A stretch of DNA of 64,000 nt from Streptomyces sp. NBC_00239 (GTDB lineage: Bacteria > Actinomycetota > Actinomycetes > Streptomycetales > Streptomycetaceae): NCBI RefSeq assembly GCF_036194065.1, contig NZ_CP108095.1, positions 7,812,001 to 7,876,000 on the forward strand, given 5' to 3'. Numbering within the stretch: position 1 is the stretch's first letter; each line of letters begins with the position of its first letter. Under the pieces are notes generated by a model. That model ran no database searches. It was not told the DNA's origin and saw only the letters and a program-made list of their open reading frames with translations. Below, piece after piece: positions 52,507 to 61,500 of this stretch. The position numbers were made by a program, and so were the translations under genes.

Positions 52507-53562
52507 TCAGCCCCGCTCGGCGAGGACCAGCGTCGCCATCCGGTCGAGCATCGCTTCCAGCATGTCCCAGCTCTCCTCCAGCACCTCGTGCAGCCGCAGG
52601 TACGTGCGGGGGTGCTGGCCGGACACCAGCTCCACTCCGAGTTCCGCGTGGCCCTCGTCGTGGTCGCTGTGGATGCCGAAGTACGGCGCCAGCAGCTCGT
52701 CGTCGGCGAACAGCTTGGCCGCCTCCGTGTGGAAGGCGTCCGCGCTGGTCTCCAGGACCAGGTGGACCAGGGCGGTCTTCTCCAGCTCGTCGAACGAGAT
52801 GATCCGGTTGAGGAACCAGGTGCCGGTCGCCTCGACCACCGGGTCGCGGCGCCGCTTGCCGGTGACGGCGGGCGTCAGCAGGCCGTCGTGCCCGTACTCC
52901 TCGGCGAGGTGCTGCCGGTAGACGCCCTCGAACGGCTCCCGCGAACACAGGCCCTGCCGCAGGAACATCAGCCGCTGGAAGGTGGCCGACCAGGACTGGA
53001 GCAGGTCCAGGAAGACCCCGCGGGCGGCCTCGTCGTACAGGGCTCCGTCCCGCAGCAGCCGGAAGAACGGGATGTCCACGTGCGCGGCGAGACGGCGCTC
53101 GTTGTAGGCCATCAGCTCGTCGAGGGAGGTCGCCCGGTCGGCGATGCGGACCCGGGCGTCGGCCGGGTCCTCGTACAGCCCGGCGCCCTCGAACTGCACC
53201 GACAGCGCGAACAGGCCCTTCTCGCCGCCGCCTTCGAAGCCGTGCGAGCAGCCGGCGGGGACCAGGACCGCGTCGCCCTCGCCGATCTCGGCTTCGGTCT
53301 GGCCCACCACGCGGCCCGAGCCCTGGGTCACGAGGATCATGGAGGCGGTCGGGTGGACGTGCGGCTCGAGGGTGCGGCCCGCGGGCAGGTGCGTCCACGA
53401 CAGCGACAGCCGGGAGTCCTCCGGGAGGAAGCGCGCCAGGGTGTCGTTGCGGCGGAAGTCCCGCTGCTCCCCGAGATCGATCGTGCGGCCGTCGACGAGC
53501 ACTTCGCCGATCGAGGGGATGTCCTGCCGGGGGACGACGGTCACGTGGGTCAAGGGGTCCAT
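52507..53562 (-). CDS. Cupin fused to haem-oxygenase-like di-iron (HDO) domain
   Basis: 351 residues. A cupin (about 20-130) shows metal-binding EPHVHPTASM (His68, His70), the GSGRVVGQTEAEIGEGDAVL strand and GCSHGFE (His107). Residues ~150-345 are an HDO (TenA/PqqC-like) helical domain with likely iron ligands Glu221 or Glu222, His225, Glu271, and H-x3-D-x2-H at His298, Asp302, His305. Enzymes of this class use O2 on amines or carboxylates, as in SznF N-oxygenation and UndA. In SznF the cupin is C-terminal; here it is N-terminal. Iron-dependent oxidation of an amino acid, amine or hydroxylated kynurenine is plausible. It lies three bases after the flavin monooxygenase gene. Confidence 0.85.
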   Translation of the reverse strand: MDPLTHVTVVPRQDIPSIGEVLVDGRTIDLGEQRDFRRNDTLARFLPEDSRLSLSWTHLPAGRTLEPHVHPTASMILVTQGSGRVVGQTEAEIGEGDAVLVPAGCSHGFEGGGEKGLFALSVQFEGAGLYEDPADARVRIADRATSLDELMAYNERRLAAHVDIPFFRLLRDGALYDEAARGVFLDLLQSWSATFQRLMFLRQGLCSREPFEGVYRQHLAEEYGHDGLLTPAVTGKRRRDPVVEATGTWFLNRIISFDELEKTALVHLVLETSADAFHTEAAKLFADDELLAPYFGIHSDHDEGHAELGVELVSGQHPRTYLRLHEVLEESWDMLEAMLDRMATLVLAERG

Positions 53563-53565
53563 GGT

Positions 53566-55053
53566 TCAGCCTTTCTGCTGGGTCGGAAGTGCCAGGTGGG
53601 CCGGAAGTGCTCGACGGGTCGGGAGGGCCCGGTCGGTGAGGAGTGCCCGGCCGCGGAGGATGCCCGCGAGCACGGACTCGGCGGCGATCAGGCCGGTGGC
53701 GCGTCTGATCCGGGCCTGGCGCCGGATGATGCGGTGGGCCTCGCTGTAGCGGCGCTCGCTGTGCGCGACGAGCTCGTACTCGTAGTGCCACCGGCCCGGG
53801 GCCCGGCCGGCCAGCCACCGGTCGATCGTCTGGCGGCTGTGCAGCCGGGCGGAGCCGACGCCCTCGCGGAGGTAGTCGAAGTGGTGGGAGGACAGCTCGG
53901 AGAGCGCCTCGGTGTCGGCGCGCCGCCGGTCCTCGAAGGCCGCGAAGGCCTCGGCGCGGTCGCCGTGGCCGCGCAGCGCCTCGGACAGCGCGACGGCGTC
54001 CTCCAGGGCGGCGTTCATGCCCTGCCCGTAGAACGGGAACACGGCGTGGCACGCGTCGCCGACGAGTACGACGTCCCCGCCGCTGTGCCAGCGGGACACC
54101 TTCGTGCTCAGGAGGCCCGAGTACGGCGCGTCCCGAAGGGACTCGCGCAGGCTGGCCGCGCTGCGGTACAGCGCCGGGAACCACCGCTCGAAGTCGCGGC
54201 GCGGATCGGTCTGACCGTCGCGCTGGTGGACGAAGCAGCAGCAGAACGAGCCGTCGTCGTTGGGGATCGCCACGAGCGCGGCGTCCTTCGCCGGCCAGCA
54301 GTGGAGGATGTCCGGGGCCAGGCCCAGCGTGCGGGCGTCCTCGGCGCTCACGGTGAGTTCCGCGTAGCCGCACGGGAAGTGGGCGCGCTCGAAATCGACG
54401 AACGGGCCGCGCAGGACGTGCTCGCGGGTCCTGGAGTGCACGCCGTCGGCGCCGACGACGAAGTCGCAGTCGAGCGCGGTGTCGGTGTCCCCCTCGCGGG
54501 CGAGCAGGACCCGGCCGGCCTCGATGCCGGTGAGCCGGTGGCCGAAGTGCAGCCGGATACCGGACTCCTGGTACGCGGCCTTCACCAGCACCCGGAGCAG
54601 GTCGCCGCGCTTGATCGCGTACAGGGTGGCGTCCGCGGTGCCGTAGCGCTGGAGCACCGGGCGGCCGCCGATGTGGGCCATCCGGCCCTGGAGCGTGACG
54701 GCGCCGGCGAGGACGTCGTCGGCCACGCCGAGCCGCTCCAGCACCCGCAGGCCGCGGCCCGACAGGGTGAAGTTGATGGTCCGCTGGCCGCTGCCGAGGG
54801 TGTCGGTCGTCTCGCCCTCGGTGCGCCTCTCGATGACGTCGACCCGGTAGCCGTCGCGGGCGAGCAGCAGCGCGACCGCGATGCCGCTGATCCCGGCGCC
54901 GACGACTGCGGCGCGCCCGGGTCCGGGGCCTGGTCCTGGGCTGGGCCCCGGGCCGGATCCCGGGCTGGGCCCGGGGCCGGGGAGTGGTGGGATGTCCGGT
55001 CGAGCGGTGCCGTTCTGTTCCACCTCGTCGGGCGGCGTGCCGTGGCTGTGCAT
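53566..55053 (-). CDS. FAD monooxygenase, kynurenine-3-monooxygenase-like
   Basis: 495 residues. After a Pro/Gly-rich N-terminus (about 20-46) comes the FAD Rossmann motif VVGAGISG (51-57). RTINFTLSGRG (91-101), YAIKRGDL (145-152), GADGVHSRTR (201-210) and GDACHAVFPFYGQGMNA (332-348) match the order and spacing of kynurenine 3-monooxygenase (RSINLxLSxRG, GDAAHxMVPFFGQGMNAxxED). It would hydroxylate an aromatic amine-bearing ring using NADPH and O2. It is first of the six-gene operon. The ATG follows GGGAG by nine bases; the repeats may have expanded the N-terminus. The substrate is inferred, not proven. Confidence 0.87.
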   Translation of the reverse strand: MHSHGTPPDEVEQNGTARPDIPPLPGPGPSPGSGPGPSPGPGPGPGRAAVVGAGISGIAVALLLARDGYRVDVIERRTEGETTDTLGSGQRTINFTLSGRGLRVLERLGVADDVLAGAVTLQGRMAHIGGRPVLQRYGTADATLYAIKRGDLLRVLVKAAYQESGIRLHFGHRLTGIEAGRVLLAREGDTDTALDCDFVVGADGVHSRTREHVLRGPFVDFERAHFPCGYAELTVSAEDARTLGLAPDILHCWPAKDAALVAIPNDDGSFCCCFVHQRDGQTDPRRDFERWFPALYRSAASLRESLRDAPYSGLLSTKVSRWHSGGDVVLVGDACHAVFPFYGQGMNAALEDAVALSEALRGHGDRAEAFAAFEDRRRADTEALSELSSHHFDYLREGVGSARLHSRQTIDRWLAGRAPGRWHYEYELVAHSERRYSEAHRIIRRQARIRRATGLIAAESVLAGILRGRALLTDRALPTRRALPAHLALPTQQKG

Positions 55054-55216
55054 CAGCTGGCTCTCCCAACTGTCCGTGTCACTTGGCTAGTTGACTACGG
55101 AAGTTATGCACGGGAGATCGAGACCGACTGGAACACCACTGGAGCCGGGCCCTGCAGGTGCTGCGCGGCCGCCGGACTCGCCGGTCCGCCGACGGCCGAG
55201 GGCGGGGGTGCCGATG
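55054..55216 (-). other. Promoter region of the biosynthetic operon
   Basis: No gene is supported. An AT-richer tract at about 55080-55115 (GCATAACTTCCGTAGTCAAC reading toward the operon) directly before the flavin monooxygenase gene is the probable promoter, but no convincing pair of hexamers is present. This may mean an activator-dependent promoter. Confidence 0.35.
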
Positions 55217-55759
55217 TCAGGGGCGGGAGAGGCCCCACGTCTGCAGGCTGTAGGGCCGGCCCTTCTCCTGACCGGTGATCAGCGGCACGTCGAGCAGCTG
55301 GAAGCCCGCCTTGGCGGCCACGGTGACGCTGGCGGCGTTCTCGGCCTCCAGTTCGAGGATCACCTGGTCCGCGCCGAGCTCTTCGAAGGCGTAGCCGGCC
55401 ATGACCCGCACCGCCCGCGCCGCCAGGGCCTGCCCGCGGTGTGCCGGACCGACCGCGTAGCCGAGCTCGGTCCCCTCGGGGGCGCGGCGCAGCATCACCT
55501 CGCCGAGCGGCGCGCCGCCGTCGAGGGTGATGGCGAGGAGGATCGCCGTGCCGTCCGCCCGTAGCTGCCGGGCCCGGTCCAGGCGCGTGCGGGCGGCCGT
55601 CTCGTCGAAGGGGGTGACGATCGGCGTCCAGTACGCGATGTCCGGGTGGTCGAAGAGTTCCGGCATCGCGGCCAGGTCCGCTTCCGTCCAGTCGCGCAGG
55701 ACGAGCCCTTCTCCCGAGAGCTCGATCCGCTCGGGAAACGACGACGCTGTGCTGCTCAT
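55217..55759 (-). CDS. GNAT-family N-acetyltransferase
   Basis: 180 residues of RimJ/L-type GNAT: VLRDWTEADLAAMPELFDHP, then the acetyl-CoA binding region LGYAVGPAHRGQALAARAVR and the strand ILELEAENAASVTVAAKAGF. The ATG of MSSTASSFPERI follows GGAGG by seven bases; longer ORFs upstream are not coding. It could act on a small amine or protein N-terminus. Same strand as the biosynthetic operon but 163 bp away, so membership is doubtful. Confidence 0.88.
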   Translation of the reverse strand: MSSTASSFPERIELSGEGLVLRDWTEADLAAMPELFDHPDIAYWTPIVTPFDETAARTRLDRARQLRADGTAILLAITLDGGAPLGEVMLRRAPEGTELGYAVGPAHRGQALAARAVRVMAGYAFEELGADQVILELEAENAASVTVAAKAGFQLLDVPLITGQEKGRPYSLQTWGLSRP

Positions 55760-55875
55760 GAGGGTGCCTCCGTGACCGTGTTCCGACGAGGCAGGGTAAC
55801 CGCGACCACCCGGGAGAGCACCCGCATTTCCCCCGCCCCCCGCCCGCCCGCCGCGACCCCGCCGGGAGCCGCCGG

Positions 55876-56799
55876 TCAGGTGGAGGTCGTTCGCCTCGAA
55901 GAGGGTGCCGGCCGGCCGTCGACGGGGACGTCCAGCCGGTCGGCGAGGGCGGTGAGGGTCGCTCCCAGGGGGAGCGCGACCCGGGTGGTGGCGTGCCGGT
56001 CGCCCCTGGTCGGGTCCTGGTTGACGATCAATACGGGCTTCCCGGCCTGGGCCGCCTGGCGGACGAACCGCAGTCCGGACATCACCGTCAGCGAGGAGCC
56101 CAGGACCAGCAGCGAGGTGGCCCCCGCGACCAGTTCGCGGCAGTGCTCGACCCGCCGCGGCGGGACGTTCTCGCCGAAGAACACCACGTCGGGTTTGAGG
56201 ATGCCGCCGCACTCCGAGCAGGGCATCACGGTGAAGTCCCCGACCTGTTCGTCGGTGAGGTCGGCGTCACCGTCCGGGTTCATCGCGGCGGCCACCGGCG
56301 CGAAGCCCGGGTTGGCCTCCTCCAGCCGCCGGGCGAGCGCGCGGCGCGCGCTGAGGGCGCCGCAGGAAAGGCAGACCACCCGGTCCAGGCCGCCGTGGAG
56401 TTCCACGACGTCCGCGCTGCCGGCGGCCTGGTGCAGGCCGTCGACGTTCTGGGTGATCACCCCCGACAGCACGCCGTGCCGTTCGAACGCCGCCACCGCC
56501 CGGTGTCCCGCGTTGGGCAGGGCGCGGACGAACGTGCGCCAGCCGAGATGACTGCGCGCCCAGTACCGGCGCCGGGCCTGGGCACCGGCGGTGAATTCCT
56601 GGTAGGTCATCGGCGTGTGCCGCCTGAGGCTCCCGCCGGCGCCCCGGTAGTCGGGGATGCCCGACTCCGTGGACATGCCCGCCCCGCTGAGCACGAGCAC
56701 GCCTCCGGCGCTCAGCGCGTCGGCGACCGGCCCCGGATCCGTGCTGCCGGGCCCGGGCTCCTCGGTGGGTGTCCAGCTCAGAGTCGGTCTCATGCGCAT
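55876..56799 (-). CDS. Sir2-family NAD-dependent protein deacylase
   Basis: 307 residues. The NAD-binding motif LSGAGMSTESGIPDYRG, TQNVDGLH, and the catalytic His in ELHGG are intact. Zinc-binding Cys pairs are CLSCG and CSECG; GSSLTVMSGLRF and NQDPTRGD follow. It removes acyl groups from lysine using NAD. Start ATG of MRMRPTLSW, with no strong ribosome site; the conserved domain begins at about residue 25. Same strand as the GNAT gene, 116 bp upstream of it; the two could be opposing acylation enzymes, though this is only suggested by position. Confidence 0.9.
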   Translation of the reverse strand: MRMRPTLSWTPTEEPGPGSTDPGPVADALSAGGVLVLSGAGMSTESGIPDYRGAGGSLRRHTPMTYQEFTAGAQARRRYWARSHLGWRTFVRALPNAGHRAVAAFERHGVLSGVITQNVDGLHQAAGSADVVELHGGLDRVVCLSCGALSARRALARRLEEANPGFAPVAAAMNPDGDADLTDEQVGDFTVMPCSECGGILKPDVVFFGENVPPRRVEHCRELVAGATSLLVLGSSLTVMSGLRFVRQAAQAGKPVLIVNQDPTRGDRHATTRVALPLGATLTALADRLDVPVDGRPAPSSRRTTST

Positions 56800-56868
56800 G
56801 CCACCAGCGTACGGAACGGACGGCGCACCGGCACGGCCCGCCGCCGGCCAGGCGGGCGTCCCGGCACC

Positions 56869-56923
56869 GCCGACGCGGCAGGGCCCCGGGGGGTACGCAC
56901 CCCCGGGGCCCTGCCGCGTCGGC
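56869..56923 (-). terminator. Long hairpin after the DUF4232 lipoprotein gene
   Basis: Stem of about 22-23 bp (arms 56870-56892 and 56900-56922), 36 bp downstream of the lipoprotein stop codon and before the sirtuin gene. Probable terminator. Confidence 0.8.
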
Positions 56924-56958
56924 CGTCGCCCGGCGTCACGACGGTGCCGGCGGCTCCG

Positions 56959-57669
56959 TCAGTGGGGGAACAGGGGTGTCACGGCCGCTTCCGAGCTGGT
57001 GTTCCAGTACGTCACGCGGGCCTTGTCGTCCACGTACACGCCGCCCTTCGGCATCTGCAGGAGAGAGCCCTCGCCCGTGTTGTTCTCGGGCTTCTGGCCG
57101 TGCGGCGCGAGGGCCATGTTCTTCACGAGGGTGCTGACTTCTTTGTTGCTCTGGCGCAGGAGGAGACCGGCGTACGCCTCCTTGCCGGGGGCGAGGGTCA
57201 CCTCGGTCTGCGGCTTGGAGTTCTGGAAGACGCCCACGAGCCGGCCGTTGCCGTCCTCCAGCCGGAGCACCGGATGGCTCCGCAGCTTGCAGGGCTTGGG
57301 GCCGGTGTTGGTGACCGTCAGCAGGAGCTTGGAGTCGTCCTTCGTAGGGGGCACCGCCCACTCCACCGTGACCTGGGCGTATTCGTCGGGGCAGTTGCCG
57401 TCGATGCCCGTCGGGTCGCCCTCGGCCTCGCCCGGACGGCCCGGCGCGGGAGCGGACGGCGCGGGCTCGGCGGGGGCCGACGCGGAGGGCGCGGGAACGG
57501 CCGGTGCCGGGGCGGAGACGGAAGGGGAGGCGGGGGATTTCGACGGCGGGGTGTCGCCCGCCTTGTCGTCGCTCGGCCCGCAGGCCGTGACGGCCAGGAG
57601 CGCGGAGGCGGCGAGCCCGAGGGCTCCGAGCGTCCGGGCGTGGTTGGTCGTACGGAATGTGCGCATCAT
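56959..57669 (-). CDS. DUF4232 lipoprotein
   Basis: 236 residues from MMRTFRTTNHAR. Signal ending in the lipobox VTAC, a ~60-residue Ala/Pro/Ser-rich linker, then a beta-sandwich DUF4232 domain (WAVPPTKDDSKLLLTVTNTG; VFQNSKPQTEVTLAPGKEAY; YAGLLLRQSNKEV). Surface-exposed protein of unknown function, common in Streptomyces. The preceding open frame is not coding. GGGGG lies before the ATG. Confidence 0.85.
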   Translation of the reverse strand: MMRTFRTTNHARTLGALGLAASALLAVTACGPSDDKAGDTPPSKSPASPSVSAPAPAVPAPSASAPAEPAPSAPAPGRPGEAEGDPTGIDGNCPDEYAQVTVEWAVPPTKDDSKLLLTVTNTGPKPCKLRSHPVLRLEDGNGRLVGVFQNSKPQTEVTLAPGKEAYAGLLLRQSNKEVSTLVKNMALAPHGQKPENNTGEGSLLQMPKGGVYVDDKARVTYWNTSSEAAVTPLFPH

Positions 57670-57898
57670 GAGCCCCCGTGGCTGCCGGCGTACTGGCTGG
57701 ATGCGGACAGGATGCCCGCCCTGACCTGCGGATTCACACCCCCGCGAGGAACCGTTACAGCTCGCGCATGTGGATGTGACTGTTCCGTCGTCGAGCCGTG
57801 CGTGCGCTGCCTCCACCCTCATGGGACTTCTGCGACCGGGAACGCCGCAGGGCGGCCGACAGTGCCGTCGGCCGCCCCGCGGTACCTGCCGTTTCGGG

Positions 57899-58153
57899 TC
57901 AGTGACCCAGGTGGTGGCCCTTCACCCACTCCAGCTCGCCCTCGGAGGCGCAGTTGGAGGTGTAGATGGGGCCGTTGAACGCCGGGAGCATGTGCGGCAC
58001 GGCGGCGAGCGTGGAGCAGTGGGACGAGAAGCCCGCGTGGCCACCGGAGAAGTCGTCGATGCCCGCCCCGTCGGTGGCCAGGGCGGCGCCGGCCCCGCCC
58101 AGCAGGATGCCGGCGGCCAGGACGGACGCGGTGACAGCAGAACGAATACGCAT
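57899..58153 (-). CDS. Small secreted protein
   Basis: 84 residues with a signal peptide (RIRSAVTASVLAAGILLGGAG) and a mature part of about 55 residues with two Cys (HCSTLAA and NCASEGE), possibly a disulfide. No family recognised. GGGAGAG lies five bases before the ATG. Divergent from the RHS gene. Confidence 0.7.
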   Translation of the reverse strand: MRIRSAVTASVLAAGILLGGAGAALATDGAGIDDFSGGHAGFSSHCSTLAAVPHMLPAFNGPIYTSNCASEGELEWVKGHHLGH

Positions 58154-58578
58154 GACTCTCCCAATGGATCGGTGGAACGACGCGCCCGGTGGATGTGCGC
58201 GTCGGTCGTTCCAACCGGCCTGGGGCGCTGACGGGAACGGCGGTTCACTCCAATGCCTCTGCTGTATCGTTCCGGCAATTTGCGCCCCCTGTACGCCCCC
58301 ACCGTCTCCCCCCGCGCCCCCCGGGCACCCGTCACCGGCTCCGTCACCCCCTCCACCTGCGTCGACGGAGTGAAGGTCGCGACCGCCAACGGGAGGGACG
58401 CCCTCCGGTGAACAGAGGTTTGCGCGAGTGGCGATTCGATAACGATGAGTTCCGCAAATCTTCCGTTTAGAGCAAGATCGTCCCATTTGGCTTCCGAAGT
58501 TGATCCTTAGGGTCCGTTTAGGTCGCCCGCATGGGTGCGGTGTGACGATTGCCAATCGGAAACTGCTCAGGGGAGATT
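58154..58578. other. Spacer between divergent small secreted gene and RHS gene
   Basis: No protein gene is supported over 425 bp. The right half (from ~58410) is AT-richer (CGATAACGATGAGTTCCG, TTTAGAGCAAGATCG, TTAGGGTCCGTTTAGG) and likely holds the RHS promoter. TTAG-type motifs recur twice near 58505-58525 but form no clear palindrome. Confidence 0.35.
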
Positions 58579-61500
58579 GTGGAGTCCTTGGACAACATTG
58601 AAGAGCCGGTGGCGGGGGGCACCCACGTCGGCATAAGCCCGGGTGGACTCCGTGCCACCGCCACCGGCGTGGCCCTGCTGATGGCGGTCTCGACCATCTA
58701 CGGCGCCGAGGCCGCCGTGGCGCAGCCCGCGAAGCGGCCCGCCGCCGTGACGAAGCCGACCACCGTGACCGCCAGTGCGGACATAGCGTCGGCCCGGGTG
58801 GCCGCGCGGCTGTCCGGCAAGCGTGTCGAGGCGCTGTCGGAGCGTACGGAGACCTCGACGACGTGGGTGAACAAGGACGGTTCGCTGACGTCGGAGATCG
58901 CGGCGGGTCCGATCCGTTTCCGTGACGCGGCCACGGGTGAGTGGCGGAACGTTGACGTTGCGCTCACCGAGGCCGTGGACGGTTCGGTCTCCTCGAAGGC
59001 GCACCCGCGTGGGCTGAGGCTCGCGGGCAAGTCCGGGAAGAAGGCCGCATCGTTGGCGGCGGCGAAGTCCGCGCCCGCCACCGATCTGGTGACGCTGGGC
59101 GAGGGCGATCAGGCGATCACCCTCCAGTGGCGTGGTGGTCTGCCGAAGCCGGTGCTGGACGGCACCCGTGCCACCTACGAGAACGCGGTTCCGGGCGCGG
59201 ACGTGGTCGTGGAGGCCACGCGTACCGGTTTCGAGCAGTTCGTCGAGGTCAAGGCGAAGCCGGCGGCCGGGTTCTCCTACACGCTGCCGCTGCGGACCAA
59301 GGGTCTGAAGGTCACGCAGCAGGCCGACGGCAGTGTCCTCTTCACGGACAAGAAGTCCAAGAAGACGGCCACCATGCCCGCGCCGGTCATGTGGGACGCG
59401 ACCGTCGACAAGGTCTCGGGTGAGCACACCCGCCGGGCGAAGGTCGGCCTGAAGGTCGTCAAGGTCAAGGGCGGCGTGGACCTGGTCATCACGCCGGACG
59501 CGAAGTTCCTCGCGGACCCCGCCACGAAGTACCCGGTGACCGTCGACCCGTCGACGTCGACGCTGGGCAACCTCTTCGACACGTACGTCCAGCAGGGCGA
59601 GACGGTCGACTGGTCGAACGACACCGAGCTGGACCTGGGCAATCCGGGCACGAAGAACGCCGACGGCACCTGGCGCACGGCGCGCTCGTTCATCACGTGG
59701 AACACGGCTCCGGTCGCGGACGCGCTGATCTCCTCCGCGACGCTGTCGCTGTGGAACTTCCACTCGGGCAACACCGACTGCACCGCCCAGCCCTGGGAGC
59801 TGTGGACCGCGAACAACGCGTCCACGGCCTCGCGCTGGACGAACCAGCCGTCGATGGTCACCAAGATGGCCACCTCCACCGAGACCAAGGGCAACGCGGC
59901 CTGCACCGCCGACGGCTGGGTCAACGCCAACGCCACGAGCCTGGTCCAGCACTGGGCCAACAACAAGTGGACCGTGTCCGGCATGGGCCTGCGCGCCACG
60001 GACGAGAACAACACGAAGCAGTGGAAGCGGGTCAACTCCGCCAACGCCGCCTCGAACCCGCCCAAACTGACCGTCACCTACAACTACCGGCCCAAGACCG
60101 GTACGAAGCAGGAAGCCGGCGCGCCGTTCTTCTCGTACGGCGGCGCCTACGTCGTCAACACCACCACCCCGACCCTGCGCGACACCTTCGTCGACGCCAA
60201 CGGGGACAAGGTCAACGGCACCTTCCAGATCTTCGACTCCGCGACGGACACCCAGGTCGGCAACGTCATCGTCTCTCCGTGGGTGAACTCCGGGCAGCCG
60301 GCGGCCGTCACCGTCCCCGCGGGTGTCCTCGCCAACGGCAAGACGTACAAGTTCCGTACGAACCCGTACGACGGCACCCACTACAACCTGGGCTGGTCGG
60401 CCTGGAAGACCTTCACGGTCGACACCGCCGCCCCCTCCGCCCCCACCGCCCTGAGCTCGACGGACTACCCGTCCAGCGCCTGGGTCAAGGGCGCGGGCCA
60501 GGCGGGCAACTTCACCGTCACCCCGCCCGCCGCCGACCACAACTGGCTTGAGTGGTCCCTCGACGGCGTGACCTGGACGAAGGTCGTCACCGGCGGCACG
60601 GCCGGCGTCAAGACGCTGTCCGTCACCCCGCCCAAGGACGGCACCCACACCCTCCAGGTGCGCGCGGTCGACAAGGCCGACAACAAGTCGGAGCCCGTCT
60701 CGTACACCTTCCACGCGGGTCCGGGCGGTTTCGTGCAGCCCGCCGAGGGCGAGCGCACCGCGCGTCGCCTGCCGCTGGTGGCCGAGGCCGACGGCGCGAA
60801 GTACGACAAGGTGTCGTTCTCGTGGCGCCGTTCCGAGGCCGACGCCTGGACCACCATCCCGGCCGGTGACGTCACCTCCGGCGGCACCCCGCTGACCGCG
60901 TGGCCCGTCCCGCTCGTGGGCGGCAAGAACGCCGGACTCGTCTGGAACGCCACCGACACCGTCAACCCCGACGGCACCGTGCAGATCAAGGCCGACTTCA
61001 CCGGCCCCAACTCCGCCACCGGCGCCACCCAGCCGCTCACCGTCATCGTCGACCGCAACGCCTCCGGCGCCGCGACCGACGAGGTGGGCCCCGGCACGGT
61101 CAACCTCCTGACCGGTGACTACACCCTCAGCGCGACCGACCTCTCCTCCTTCGGCCTGACCGTCTCCCGCACGGCGTCCTCCCGTACCCCGGACAAGGCG
61201 GCCAAGCAGGAGGGCCAGGCGGCCGTCTTCGGCAAGGAGTGGGTCTCCGGCACGCTGGCCGAGGACACCGAGTCCGCCTACTCCCACCTGCGCAAGACCT
61301 CCGACACGGCCGTCACGGTCGTGAGCACCGAGGGCGACGAGACGCACTTCACCGCCAACGCGGGGAAGACCGGCTGGATCCCCGAGCCGGGCGCCGAGGA
61401 CCTGACCCTGACGGGCGGCGTCACCGGCTCGTTCACCTTGTCCGACACCGAGGGCACGGTCACCGAATTCACCAAGCCCGACGCGGCCGCCACCACCTGG

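Noticed and set aside
49441..55278. A 1945-residue forward open frame opposite the biosynthetic operon
   Set aside because: It is the antisense shadow of six well-supported leftward genes; its translation is low-complexity (rich in Arg, Gly, Val, Gln) with no domain, a common effect of high GC at third codon positions.
55217..56799. Including the GNAT and sirtuin genes in the biosynthetic operon
   Set aside because: Same strand, but separated by 116-163 bp gaps, and both families are common stand-alone genes; no functional tie is visible.
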